The translations under genes and the position numbers were made by a program. Of a stretch of 18,340 nt of DNA, positions 1 through 7,118 are shown one piece after another. Location of the stretch: positions 1 to 18,340 of the forward strand of contig JAJZFK010000431.1 in NCBI GenBank assembly GCA_021805405.1. Reading direction: 5' to 3'. A model generated the notes under the pieces. The model did not search any database, was not told the DNA's origin, and worked only from the letters and a program-made list of their open reading frames with translations. Position 1 is the first letter of the stretch, and every line of letters begins with the position of its first letter. This DNA comes from a bacterium. Its GTDB lineage: Bacteria > Armatimonadota > Chthonomonadetes > Chthonomonadales > Chthonomonadaceae.

Positions 1-255
1 TTAAACACCAGCCATCTGCGAGTCGAAGGATATGAGGCCCAGGCGGGCTGCCATGCGAAATGCCTGTACCCTGTTGGTCACCTGCAGTTTCTCATAAACG
101 TTAGCAAGGTGGAAGTCCACCGTTCTCTTGCTAACGTAAAGCATATCAGCTACTTCCTTGCTGGATTTCCCTTCAATCACGAGCGTTAACACTTCTAGCT
201 CGCGTTTCGTCAATTTGATGGGGTCCTCGTGAGATCCAATCTGCGAATTGCTCAT
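1..255 (-). CDS. Single-domain LuxR/GerE-type DNA-binding regulator
   Basis: This 84-residue protein is almost entirely a LuxR-type helix-turn-helix. The domain spans about residues 14-76: LTKRELEVLTLVIEGKSSKE, then the recognition-helix region SKRTVDFHLANVYEKL, then the closing helix VTNRVQAFRMAARLGLI. There is no receiver or ligand-binding domain, so it resembles stand-alone GerE-type regulators rather than a two-component response regulator. The ATG at 255 is preceded on the minus strand by AAGGAG with a 9-base gap, and the stop codon is the first three bases of the window, so the gene is complete. No partner kinase is visible. Two inverted repeats lie just upstream in its leader. Its targets cannot be read from the sequence; regulation of the neighbouring pump and SDR genes is only a guess. 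Confidence 0.85.
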   Translation of the reverse strand: MSNSQIGSHEDPIKLTKRELEVLTLVIEGKSSKEVADMLYVSKRTVDFHLANVYEKLQVTNRVQAFRMAARLGLISFDSQMAGV

Positions 256-284
256 TTCTCTCTACTCCTTCGAGGCGATAACCT

Positions 285-307
285 GACGGTCTAAATGGCT
301 GACCGTC
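285..307. promoter_or_regulatory. Inverted repeat in leader of the LuxR-type gene
   Basis: Perfect 7-base arms GACGGTC and GACCGTC flank a 9-base spacer, 30 bases upstream of the start codon of the LuxR-type gene and just before its SD. There is no T-run, so it is unlikely to be a terminator. It could be an operator, possibly autoregulatory, or an RNA hairpin in the 5' leader. Confidence 0.4.
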
Positions 308-310
308 GTT

Positions 311-323
311 TCGCTTTAAGCGA
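311..323. promoter_or_regulatory. Perfect 13-base palindrome upstream of the LuxR-type gene
   Basis: TCGCTTTAAGCGA is a perfect palindrome around a central T, three bases from the preceding inverted repeat. A short perfect dyad with an AT-rich centre is typical of a dimeric helix-turn-helix binding site. Which protein binds is not known. Confidence 0.4.
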
Positions 324-470
324 TTGCCTGCACATTTTTCTTCCATTAACACTGCCTGTTCCAACAGTTTCTAACAGGTCGACGGCCAAAAACCGGAATC
401 TGTACTAGGAAAATGGACTTTCAAGCGCACAGTCGTCTCGTAGGGTCAATAGCAGAGCTAAACAGAAATA

Positions 471-1817
471 TCAGGGGTGCACAGCACCTTGCGCCCCATC
501 GTTGTTACTATCGGCAGCATTTTGGTTTAAAGGCTTTAGTCGAAGGCTGAGCATAAACCCAACCAGCATGATAGCGGCAGACGCGAAAAACGGAAGTGAT
601 GCCTTCTTTTGGACCATATAGGTATTTATCGGTGGTGAAATGATACGCGCCAAGCTGCCAAGCCCCTGCTGAGCGCCCGTTAGAGTGCCTCGCTCGTTTG
701 GCCCGGCGGCCTGCGTAATGAGTGCAAAGAGGGCGGGGTTATTCATACTGGTACCAATGGCAAGTACTACGCTCACCCACTCCATGGCACCAAGGGTATG
801 AGCTACTGCAATTCCCATGAGTGCCAACACCATGAGAAACACACCCACCATTACCATCCTGTTCTCGGGCAAAATCCTTGTTAGGCCCTTAACTATGAAG
901 CCCTGTACAACTAGCGAAGTCACGCCTACAAGGAGGAATATGTGGCTTGTTTCAGCGCCCTGCATAGCCTCAACCTGCAGCTCCCTTGCGTGAGCCGTCA
1001 TACTCGTCCACAGCAATCCGGGATGAGCGGAGGTCCACAGATGTTGAGCCATTACAGAGAGGACATCATGAAATCTTAGAATGATTAGCCAGGAGAATGC
1101 GGACTCTACCGCCGTGAACGAAAAGGTAACAAACGCGTAGACCAGCATTTGCGCCTTAACCTGCGGATTGCTCATTACCCTGGCTATGTCTGGAAAGACA
1201 GTGAACAGGCTCTCCTGTTTTAATCCTGCAGGCGGGTCGCCCGGAAAATGGCTCTCGGGAAGCATAAATACTGCCCACAAAAAATTAAGGAAGCTAAGCC
1301 CGGCAGCAATCAATGCGGGCGTCTGGATGGGTGCATTGTGCAGGATTGGTAGCGAGTACCTGGCTGCATAGCCTCCTACTGCTGGGCCGAAAGCAAATCC
1401 TAAACCAAAAGCAATGCCCAGCAGCGCCATACCGCCAGAACGCTTTTCTGGTGGCGTAACGTCAGCGATATACGCTTGCGCAGTTGGTAGGCTGGCAGCA
1501 GTAAGCGCGCCAGCGCACACGCGCGCAATGAAGAGCACCAGGAGGTTTGGTGCCAGGCCAAATGCCAGAAAGGCGCTCGCAGATCCTATTAACCCAGCGA
1601 GAATGACCGGGCGGCGACCGATACGGTCGGATAGCTTTCCCCATAACGGAGCGCAAACAAACTGCATGAGGGAATAGCAGGCCAAAAGCGCTCCTCCCAC
1701 CCACGGCTTACCACCATAGTGCTCAATGTAGGACGGGATGAGCGGAATGATAAGCCCGAAACCGAGCAGATCCAGAAAGAGGGTCACAAAAAGAATCAGG
1801 ATGGGAGAACGCTTCAT
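471..1817 (-). CDS. MFS drug efflux transporter, TetA-like
   Basis: This is a polytopic membrane protein of 448 residues from the ATG at 1817. TM1 carries the TetA-type pattern LDLLGFGLIIPLIP with its acidic residue. The loop after TM2 has MFS motif A, GKLSDRIGRRP, and a later loop has AYIADVTPPEKR, as in TetA antiporters. It should export a drug or other amphiphile in exchange for protons across the inner membrane. A hydrophilic stretch encoded near 945-1080, between TM7 and TM8, is roughly 40 residues longer than I expect for TetA proteins. The frame extends upstream to a TTG at 1862, but that adds 15 polar residues with no good SD, so I prefer the ATG just before TM1. The gene follows the SDR gene on the same strand and is probably cotranscribed with it. 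The substrate is unknown. Confidence 0.88.
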   Translation of the reverse strand: MKRSPILILFVTLFLDLLGFGLIIPLIPSYIEHYGGKPWVGGALLACYSLMQFVCAPLWGKLSDRIGRRPVILAGLIGSASAFLAFGLAPNLLVLFIARVCAGALTAASLPTAQAYIADVTPPEKRSGGMALLGIAFGLGFAFGPAVGGYAARYSLPILHNAPIQTPALIAAGLSFLNFLWAVFMLPESHFPGDPPAGLKQESLFTVFPDIARVMSNPQVKAQMLVYAFVTFSFTAVESAFSWLIILRFHDVLSVMAQHLWTSAHPGLLWTSMTAHARELQVEAMQGAETSHIFLLVGVTSLVVQGFIVKGLTRILPENRMVMVGVFLMVLALMGIAVAHTLGAMEWVSVVLAIGTSMNNPALFALITQAAGPNERGTLTGAQQGLGSLARIISPPINTYMVQKKASLPFFASAAIMLVGFMLSLRLKPLNQNAADSNNDGAQGAVHP

Positions 1818-1836
1818 TAGTATTAAATCACGACTC

Positions 1837-1853
1837 GACCGTGCCGCACGGTC
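1837..1853. promoter_or_regulatory. Hairpin between a SD-like AAAGGGG and the MFS ATG
   Basis: Arms GACCGTG and CACGGTC flank a 3-base loop. On the minus strand an AAAGGGG sequence lies directly 5' of the hairpin and the ATG at 1817 lies 19 bases after it. If translation begins at the ATG, the hairpin sits in the leader between a possible ribosome site and the start. If it begins at the TTG at 1862, the hairpin is inside the coding region. No T-run follows. Confidence 0.3.
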
Positions 1854-1873
1854 CCCTTTCAATTATGAATATT

Positions 1874-2596
1874 TCAAACCTGATGCGCCACATGCTGCAT
1901 GATTACCTGATTAACGACCGTGTGTGACGGTTGGTTCAGTATGCAGCAGATCTCGGTAGCTACATCAACAGCAGACAGCAGCATCTCTGCACGCGGTTTT
2001 CCCGCAATCCCCTCCCAAAACGGTGTATCCACGCCGCTGCAGCAGAGACTGGTTACCTTAACCCCGCTACGCTTGACTTCCTGGGAGAGGCTACCACCAA
2101 ATCCAACAAGCGCATGCTTGGTGGCCGTGTACAGCGAGGCTCCGGCAAGAGTTTTCACGCCCAATATGCCGCATAAATTCACGATGTGCCCACTTTTCGC
2201 ACCGGTCATAAGCGGTAAAACGGTTCGGCACACACGCATAGTACCGTAAACATTCACCTTGAACAGGCGCTCTATTGTCTCATCGTCGGTATCCAAGCAG
2301 GAACCCAGGTATCCGGCACCTGCACTGTTAACCAGCACATCTATCTTACCAAATTTGCCAACGACGGAAGCAACCATGTTATCCACATCAGTTCCGCTCG
2401 TTACATCCGCCTGTATCGCATGAAACTTGTCATTTGATGGCTGAAGAGACCCAATAGCCTGCTCAAGTTTCTCGATGTTTCGCCCGCATATTGCGACACT
2501 CGCCCCGCTTGCAAGCAGCAAACGCGCCAACTCAAGCCCAATGCCACTGCTGCCACCCGTTATAAGTATAACCCTATCAGTAGAATTCAACGTCAT
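1874..2596 (-). CDS. Short-chain dehydrogenase/reductase (SDR) family protein
   Basis: From the ATG at 2596 the product is 240 residues, a normal classical SDR length. The Rossmann NAD(P)-binding motif TGGSSGIG is at 13-20, followed by R39 after the second strand, which hints at NADPH. D64 precedes the adenine-pocket region, NSAG is at 90-93, the structural Asn is N115, and the active-site Y156 and K160 are in YTATK. The catalytic serine expected 13 residues before the tyrosine is G143 (local sequence NLCGILG), so activity is uncertain. The frame stays open to a GTG at 2671, but that adds 25 residues before the Rossmann strand and starts inside an inverted repeat. AGAGGA abuts the ATG at 2596. 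It is first in a leftward pair with the MFS pump and diverges from the dps operon. The substrate is unknown. Confidence 0.85.
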   Translation of the reverse strand: MTLNSTDRVILITGGSSGIGLELARLLLASGASVAICGRNIEKLEQAIGSLQPSNDKFHAIQADVTSGTDVDNMVASVVGKFGKIDVLVNSAGAGYLGSCLDTDDETIERLFKVNVYGTMRVCRTVLPLMTGAKSGHIVNLCGILGVKTLAGASLYTATKHALVGFGGSLSQEVKRSGVKVTSLCCSGVDTPFWEGIAGKPRAEMLLSAVDVATEICCILNQPSHTVVNQVIMQHVAHQV

Positions 2597-2670
2597 TCCT
2601 CTGCATCGTATGGGACGCATATCTTTGGTAGTATGACACGGGCCCGGTTGACTGACCACGCAGGTGGCCA

Positions 2671-2692
2671 CGTATCATCTATCGATAATACG
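2671..2692. promoter_or_regulatory. Inverted repeat over the SDR promoter region
   Basis: Arms CGTATCATC (2671-2679) and GATAATACG (2684-2692) match at 8 of 9 positions around a 4-base spacer. On the minus strand the right arm includes TATTAT (2685-2690), a plausible -10 box for the SDR gene, so the repeat could be its operator. No convincing -35 was found. Confidence 0.4.
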
Positions 2693-2745
2693 AATGGGTT
2701 GAGCGGCAACGAGACGAAAAAAAGTTTAAACCGGGTGATTCTAAT

Positions 2746-2768
2746 GGAAACCAATTTAATTGGTATCC
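2746..2768. promoter_or_regulatory. 23-base near-palindrome, candidate MarR operator
   Basis: Arms GGAAACCAATT (2746-2756) and AATTGGTATCC (2758-2768) match at 10 of 11 positions around one central base. The site occupies the -35 and spacer region immediately upstream of a consensus -10 box, so a bound dimer would block the dps-marR-flavodoxin promoter. MarR proteins commonly bind palindromes of this length in their own promoter region. Assigning it to the MarR protein encoded at 3384 is inference. Confidence 0.5.
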
Positions 2769-2769
2769 G

Positions 2770-2775
2770 TATAAT
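2770..2775 (+). promoter_or_regulatory. -10 box of the dps-marR-flavodoxin operon
   Basis: TATAAT is a perfect sigma70-type -10 hexamer, 75 bases before the dps ATG. The -35 region has no good TTGACA match and is covered by the near-palindrome, which fits a repressed or regulated promoter. Confidence 0.5.
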
Positions 2776-2850
2776 AGTTTGAGACTGATTATTTTGAAGA
2801 CAAGATATATGACTTCAATATAATCTCAAGGGTTCTCGAGGGAGAAACTC

Positions 2851-3333
2851 ATGAATCCAACCAAAAACGATCTACCCGGCAAAACGCGAGAAAGAATCAT
2901 CAAGTTGGTTATTGCACGCCTTGCAGATGCGTCGGACCTCTACTCGCAGTCAAAGCGGGCGTATTGGAATGTTAAAGGAAGTTCATTCATAGCACTGCAT
3001 GAACTGTTTGATGATGTCGCAAGTGTTGTGCTGAATTACGTCGACCTCATTGCTGAGCGCGCAGTTCAGTTGCGTGGTTCAACAGTCGGGACCGTGAGGC
3101 CTGCGTCAGCCGCGTCATCGCTATCGGAATATCCCATTGATATATCTGATGGGTATGATCATGGTAACGCCCTCACTAGTGCACTAGCATCGTTTGGACA
3201 CCTCGCACGGCGAGCACTTAATATGGCAGCTTAACTGGATGACCAGCGTTACGCGGATCTCTTCACGGAGGTTTCGCGCGGTATCGACAAGTACACATGG
3301 TTTGTTGAAGCGCATCTTCAAACAGGCAAATAG
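2851..3333 (+). pseudogene. dps: Dps-type ferritin-like protein, interrupted by in-frame TAA
   Basis: Intact Dps proteins form dodecamers that oxidise and store iron and protect DNA. The frame begins with ATG after GGGAG (6-base gap) and reads as Dps for 127 codons, then meets TAA at 3232-3234. The same frame continues beyond the stop for 32 more codons (LDDQRYADLFTEVSRGIDKY and onward) that are unmistakably the Dps C-terminal helix, ending at TAG 3331-3333. Without the stop the product would be 160 residues, normal for the family. The ferroxidase ligands in Escherichia coli Dps are H51, H63, D67, D78 and E82. The residues here at identical spacing are Y38, H50, D54, D65 and E69, so the first histidine is tyrosine. 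The stop removes a helix needed for folding, so the 127-residue product is probably non-functional. A sequencing error (GAA read as TAA) or readthrough cannot be excluded. It heads the marR-flavodoxin operon. Confidence 0.85.
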
Positions 3334-3371
3334 GTAAATAGATGAACCAGTCTGAACAGTCACAACCATAT

Positions 3372-3377
3372 GAGGAG
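3372..3377 (+). promoter_or_regulatory. SD that sets the marR start
   Basis: GAGGAG lies six bases before the ATG at 3384. The upstream in-frame ATG at 3342 has only a weak AGG before it. The strong site favours 3384 as the main start, giving a 157-residue MarR protein. Confidence 0.6.
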
Positions 3378-3383
3378 CAATCA

Positions 3384-3857
3384 ATGAAACTCTTCATCGC
3401 TCTAACGAAGTGTTACCACGCACTTTCAGACGCGGTTCGAAAGCACATTAGCACATACGGAATAAACGCGACAGAGTATGGCGTTTTACAGCTACTTCAC
3501 TTCACTGGTCCATTACCATTAGGCGAGGTAGCCGCAAAACAGTTGCTCACAACCGGAAGCATGACGTATGTCATCGATAGTCTGGAGGGGCACGGTTATG
3601 TACAGAGGGTCGCCTGTCCTAAAGATCGGCGAAGGCTGTATGCAGCTCTTACAGATAGTGGAACTCTGCTTGTGGAGCGTATTCTACCGGAACACGCAAC
3701 GGAAATTGGCAGGATTGCTGGCGCTCTCAACCCGGAAGAGCAGCAACTCGCCGCAGATTTGCTGACTAGGCTTGCAGAAATCCACCAACAGGAAGGGCAG
3801 ACTGAACACTCTATCTGTCCACTTATCGCGAACGACGAAAGGAAGTCAGGACAATGA
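3384..3857 (+). CDS. MarR-family transcriptional regulator
   Basis: This is a winged-helix repressor of about 157 residues, usual for MarR proteins. From the ATG at 3384 an N-terminal dimerisation helix (residues 1-25) is followed by a wHTH at about 30-100. It includes the recognition-helix segment LTTGSMTYVIDSLEGHGYV and the wing with the conserved DRR in CPKDRRRLYAALTDSG. The C-terminal helices complete the dimer. Cys10 in the first helix and Cys79 before the wing could be thiol sensors, but this is inference. The subtype resembles regulators of quinone- or electrophile-responsive genes, which suits the adjacent flavodoxin. The stop overlaps the next start as ATGA, so the two are translationally coupled. 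The near-palindrome at the operon promoter is its likely operator. A longer form from the ATG at 3342 is possible. Confidence 0.88.
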   Translation: MKLFIALTKCYHALSDAVRKHISTYGINATEYGVLQLLHFTGPLPLGEVAAKQLLTTGSMTYVIDSLEGHGYVQRVACPKDRRRLYAALTDSGTLLVERILPEHATEIGRIAGALNPEEQQLAADLLTRLAEIHQQEGQTEHSICPLIANDERKSGQ

Positions 3858-4423
3858 CGAAAATAGCAGTGGTTTACCACAGTGGCTATGGCCACACGCA
3901 GAAGGTCGCCGAGGGTGTTGCGCGGGGCGCAGCAACTGTTGAAGGCACTACAGTAACACTAATATCGGTAGGTGATATCGAGACGAGTTGGTACGCGCTG
4001 GATGAAGCTGACGCGATCATCTTTGGATCACCAACCTACATGGGCAGTTCTTCTGCAAAGTTCAAGGAATTTGTGGACGCCACAAGTGGCCGTTGGATGA
4101 AGCAGGCGTGGAAAGATAAACTTGCAGCGGGCTTTACAAACTCCGGAAGCATGAGCGGCGATAAGTTGACCACTTTGGTACAGTTTGCGACGTTTGCTGC
4201 TCAGCATAGCATGTTGTGGGTGGGCACCGGTATGATGCCAGGAAACAACCACAGTGGTGGCAGCGTGGAGGACAATAACCGCCTGGGTTCTTCCCTGGGC
4301 CTTATGACCCAGAGCAACGTAGACCAGGGCCCAGACGTGGCACCACCAGGTAGTGACATTAGGACAGCAGAGGCGTTTGGTGTGCGCGTAGCTCAAACAG
4401 CAGCACGGATCGCAAAGGCTTAG
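3854..4423 (+). CDS. Flavodoxin-fold NAD(P)H:quinone oxidoreductase-like protein (WrbA-like)
   Basis: This 189-residue cytoplasmic protein has the WrbA/flavodoxin architecture. The first strand and FMN phosphate loop are IAVVYHSGYGHTQKVAEGV (4-22), the second flavin loop is GSPTYMGSSSAKFKEF (58-73), and a third follows at FTNSGSMSGDK. Enzymes of this group bind FMN and reduce quinones by two electrons, avoiding semiquinone radicals. The exact substrate here is not shown. The ATG overlaps the marR stop by four bases and has AGGA upstream, so it is coupled to the regulator and probably de-repressed with it. A strong terminator lies 14 bases after its stop and closes the operon. Length and motifs are normal for the family. 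Confidence 0.85.
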   Translation: MTKIAVVYHSGYGHTQKVAEGVARGAATVEGTTVTLISVGDIETSWYALDEADAIIFGSPTYMGSSSAKFKEFVDATSGRWMKQAWKDKLAAGFTNSGSMSGDKLTTLVQFATFAAQHSMLWVGTGMMPGNNHSGGSVEDNNRLGSSLGLMTQSNVDQGPDVAPPGSDIRTAEAFGVRVAQTAARIAKA

Positions 4424-4437
4424 GCAATGTGTGAAGT

Positions 4438-4473
4438 GGGACCGACAGTTCATGCTGTCGGTCCCGAATTTTT
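4438..4473 (+). terminator. Rho-independent terminator of the dps-marR-flavodoxin operon
   Basis: Perfect 11-base arms GGGACCGACAG and CTGTCGGTCCC flank a 6-base loop and are followed by GAATTTTT. It lies 14 bases after the flavodoxin stop and about 40 bases before the DoxX gene, so the DoxX gene needs its own promoter or readthrough. Confidence 0.9.
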
Positions 4474-4498
4474 CGAGCTCCTTCGCGGGTTCACAAGG

Positions 4499-4509
4499 GG
4501 TAAATTACC
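4499..4509. promoter_or_regulatory. 11-base palindrome at the DoxX translation start
   Basis: GGTAAATTACC is perfectly symmetric. It begins within the SD (AAGGGG, 4495-4500) and ends directly before the ATG. A protein bound here, or local pairing in the mRNA, could affect expression. A palindrome this short may also be chance. Confidence 0.2.
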
Positions 4510-4920
4510 ATGAACAATGCATCATCTAATCGTCAGCAAGTAGATATCGCTCTCCTTTTAGTACGGCTTGCACTTGCCGCTGTTTTTATCTATCACGGTT
4601 ACGGAATCTGTTCAGCCGTATCTCAATTCGCTGGTTTCACTAAAATGCCAATTGCTGTAGCGTGGTTAGTGGGTGGGGGTGAACTACTGGGTGGGTTAGG
4701 CATGCTCGCTGGTGTGCTAAGCAGAATAGCCGGCGTGGGTCTTGCAATTATTATGTTTGGTGCCATTGTTACCTACCACTGGGCACATGGGTTTAGCATT
4801 ACAAACCAGGGCTACGAGTATGTACTCACCTTATTGCTCAATGGGCTCGCGATAACCATTGCAGGACCGGGCAAATACAGTCTAGAGTATGCAATGGCAT
4901 CAAGAAAAACCGTCGGCTAG
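4510..4920 (+). CDS. DoxX-family membrane protein
   Basis: This is a 136-residue inner-membrane protein with four hydrophobic helices, at about 13-32, 46-68, 71-90 and 100-118. It has the DoxX pattern of FIYHGYG after TM1, then a Gly-rich AWLVGGGELLGGLGMLAG helix. The family is poorly understood; members are linked to quinone or thiosulfate oxidation and to redox stress. Its position after a flavodoxin oxidoreductase fits redox homeostasis, but this is inference. AAGGGG lies nine bases before the ATG. A strong terminator precedes it, so it may be expressed separately. An 11-base palindrome overlaps its SD and abuts the start codon. The gene converges on the GH74-like gene with a 53-base gap and no clear terminator. 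Confidence 0.82.
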   Translation: MNNASSNRQQVDIALLLVRLALAAVFIYHGYGICSAVSQFAGFTKMPIAVAWLVGGGELLGGLGMLAGVLSRIAGVGLAIIMFGAIVTYHWAHGFSITNQGYEYVLTLLLNGLAITIAGPGKYSLEYAMASRKTVG

Positions 4921-4973
4921 TGACCACGCGGCCACTAGGCTCATCAAACTTCAGGCGCGGTGGACAGTGGGAG

Positions 4974-7118
4974 CTACCCGCCGCGCTCCATTTTCGATGA
5001 GTCGCCGGTTGACGATGCATCATCACCCACAAATACACCACGTCCGTTTGTGCCTAGAAAAACCTCACCAAACCGGCTCCAACTACCGGCTATGCACTCG
5101 GGAACGTCGCCAATCGGCTGCATGGGGGAATTTATCTCAAGCCACGTAGTACCTGCGTCTGTCGACCGGAAAATCCCGTGCCTTCCACCCGCGGTACTCC
5201 CCACAAGGTATAGCGATTGCCCCTGGCCGTTACGCCCAACGCCCTCGGCAAACAGATTTGCCGTGCATACCGCACCGATTTTGTGGAAGCTGCGGCCCCC
5301 ATCGGTTGAATGCCATAGGCCTTCAACTGCGGCGGCTATCCATATGTTGCCCGCTTTGCCAGGCGTGGTTGTAAGCGACTGAAAGGCTAAAGGAACAGTG
5401 CTGTTACGCACTTTCCATATCATACCGCCATCGGTGCTACTGTACAACCTCCCATTGGCACAGGCGTAGAATACACGTGGCTCCATGCCATCCGCTGCAA
5501 GGGGCACCTTCCAGTACCAAACGCTGGGCACAATATGCGCAGGTAAACCCGACATCTTTACCCACGTTTTACCGCCATTCAACGTTGCAAAACCGGGCCC
5601 ACCGTGTAGCGTGAGAACTGCCATGCACTCTGGATTATGTGCCGAGATCGCAATGCGCTCTGGCATGCTACTTGGTGGTAAACCTGAAAACCGCTTCCAC
5701 GTCCGTCCCTGATCGTCTGATGATGCGCCACCGCCAGTGTCGTTCCAACGTAGAACGCCCACGCGGGCAAGGTGGCGTGGGTATCCAACGCACCACGTTA
5801 CTTGATCAGTATCGCCAAATGTTGGCCCATGGCCGTGATACCAGCCGCCGTAACCGTTTGGTGGAAAGCGGTTGAGAAACGGATGCCGGAATCCGTCAAC
5901 GTCGGCAACACCAGAAAGCAGCGGTGGCCCGCCTGGTGGTGCAGCCAGGGTAAACACGACAAGCTCCTCATGTCCATGTTCAAGGTTTACGAACAACGCT
6001 GGCGATTGGCTGAGGTCATCGCACCGGTAGGTGGCATACCAATCCGATAGCCACACTCTTCCAGGAACCAGTGGGTCAAACGCAAGGCCAGCACTCTGTT
6101 GTACCTGAAGCATTGACGGCGAATACCAGGGCACGGAGCTCTCTATGCGCAAGGCAACATTGCTCCAGGTGGTACCCCCGTTTATGCTGTGGAATAACTG
6201 GAGGGTATCAGATTGGGTTGCAACGATAACGTCGTTCGGGCTGCGGGGGTCAACCGAAATGCCGCAGTACCGTGTAGCTGTGCCAGCAGGTGGTGTTATA
6301 TTGCTCCAGGAATTGCTTGCGTAGCGGTACACGCCGTTATCCGCCGATGCCAGAATCGTGCCATCCGATGCCGCAACGAGGCGTTCCACACTTTTGGGAC
6401 TATTGGACGTCATGTGCCAGGACGATCCGTCATCCTCCGTGGCAAAGACCCCGTAACCTGGCACAGAAGCAAACGCAGTACCCGGTAACTTAGTACTAAA
6501 GGCAAGTGAATTAAACCCAATACCAGCCCTACCGTAGGAATTAAGCGATCTGACAACTTGCCAATGGGAGCCGCCATCTGTAGAACGCCATAGGCCGCTC
6601 TCTCGCGATCCAAACAGCAACACGCCACTGTGAAACGGACTTAGCGCCAGCCTGGGCCCAGCCCAACGGTCATCGCTGTTCCCACCCATAGGCAGGCTTA
6701 ATGGCAGCTGCTTCCAGTGGCGCCCCTCGTCGGTAGATTTAAAAAGGCTGCCGGGCAACGTACTACCAAGGTCTTTGCCGACAGCAATGTACACAGTTTT
6801 TGCATGGAACGGATCCACAGCGAGTGCCTCGCCACCGTAGTCATTAGACATTGAAGACGGAAATCGGTCTGTAATCGGTACCCATGACGTGGTCTTTTTA
6901 TTCCACCTATAAAAGCCGCCAACATCCGTTCTTAAGTAGACAAGGTCCCGTTTAAGGGGGCTGCACACCACATCCAGTACATACCCTCCACCCCCAATCG
7001 CCACGTTTCGCCATGAATACTTCATGCGTGACAAACCAGAACCAATAGCCCATTGTTCTATTACAACAAGGCTGAACATGCAAATGATTCCAACTAACCT
7101 GCGCGAATGGTGTTGCAA
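4974..7118 (-). CDS. Secreted GH74-type beta-propeller glycosidase (xyloglucanase-like)
   Basis: This 714-residue protein begins with a basic, then hydrophobic stretch (about 6-29) that looks like a signal peptide or anchor. The mature part opens with hallmark GH74 sequence: WRNVAIGGGGYVLDV (36-50), YLRTDVGGFYRW (61-72), AVDPFHAKTVYIAVG, MGGNSDDRWAGPRLALSP (144-161), and FGSRESGLWRSTDGGSHW. Repeated STDxGxxW motifs are sialidase-like Asp boxes marking the blades of two seven-bladed propellers. Family enzymes cleave xyloglucan or related beta-glucans outside the cell. D65 matches the family general base. The acid lies further on, in the D406-D438 region, and I could not assign it. No carbohydrate-binding module or dockerin is present. 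The start is TTG at 7118, with AGGAG twelve bases upstream and three successive in-frame stops between. Alternatives are ATG at 7079 or 7025, the last losing the signal peptide. Confidence 0.82.
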   Translation of the reverse strand: MQHHSRRLVGIICMFSLVVIEQWAIGSGLSRMKYSWRNVAIGGGGYVLDVVCSPLKRDLVYLRTDVGGFYRWNKKTTSWVPITDRFPSSMSNDYGGEALAVDPFHAKTVYIAVGKDLGSTLPGSLFKSTDEGRHWKQLPLSLPMGGNSDDRWAGPRLALSPFHSGVLLFGSRESGLWRSTDGGSHWQVVRSLNSYGRAGIGFNSLAFSTKLPGTAFASVPGYGVFATEDDGSSWHMTSNSPKSVERLVAASDGTILASADNGVYRYASNSWSNITPPAGTATRYCGISVDPRSPNDVIVATQSDTLQLFHSINGGTTWSNVALRIESSVPWYSPSMLQVQQSAGLAFDPLVPGRVWLSDWYATYRCDDLSQSPALFVNLEHGHEELVVFTLAAPPGGPPLLSGVADVDGFRHPFLNRFPPNGYGGWYHGHGPTFGDTDQVTWCVGYPRHLARVGVLRWNDTGGGASSDDQGRTWKRFSGLPPSSMPERIAISAHNPECMAVLTLHGGPGFATLNGGKTWVKMSGLPAHIVPSVWYWKVPLAADGMEPRVFYACANGRLYSSTDGGMIWKVRNSTVPLAFQSLTTTPGKAGNIWIAAAVEGLWHSTDGGRSFHKIGAVCTANLFAEGVGRNGQGQSLYLVGSTAGGRHGIFRSTDAGTTWLEINSPMQPIGDVPECIAGSWSRFGEVFLGTNGRGVFVGDDASSTGDSSKMERGG

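Noticed and set aside
2671..2671. GTG at 2671 as the SDR start
   Set aside because: It adds 25 residues with no family match, lies inside the inverted repeat, and would be only a few bases from the predicted transcription start.
4919..4936. Hairpin between the convergent DoxX and GH74-like genes as a bidirectional terminator
   Set aside because: AGTGACC and GGCCACT pair with one mismatch, but no T-run follows on either strand.
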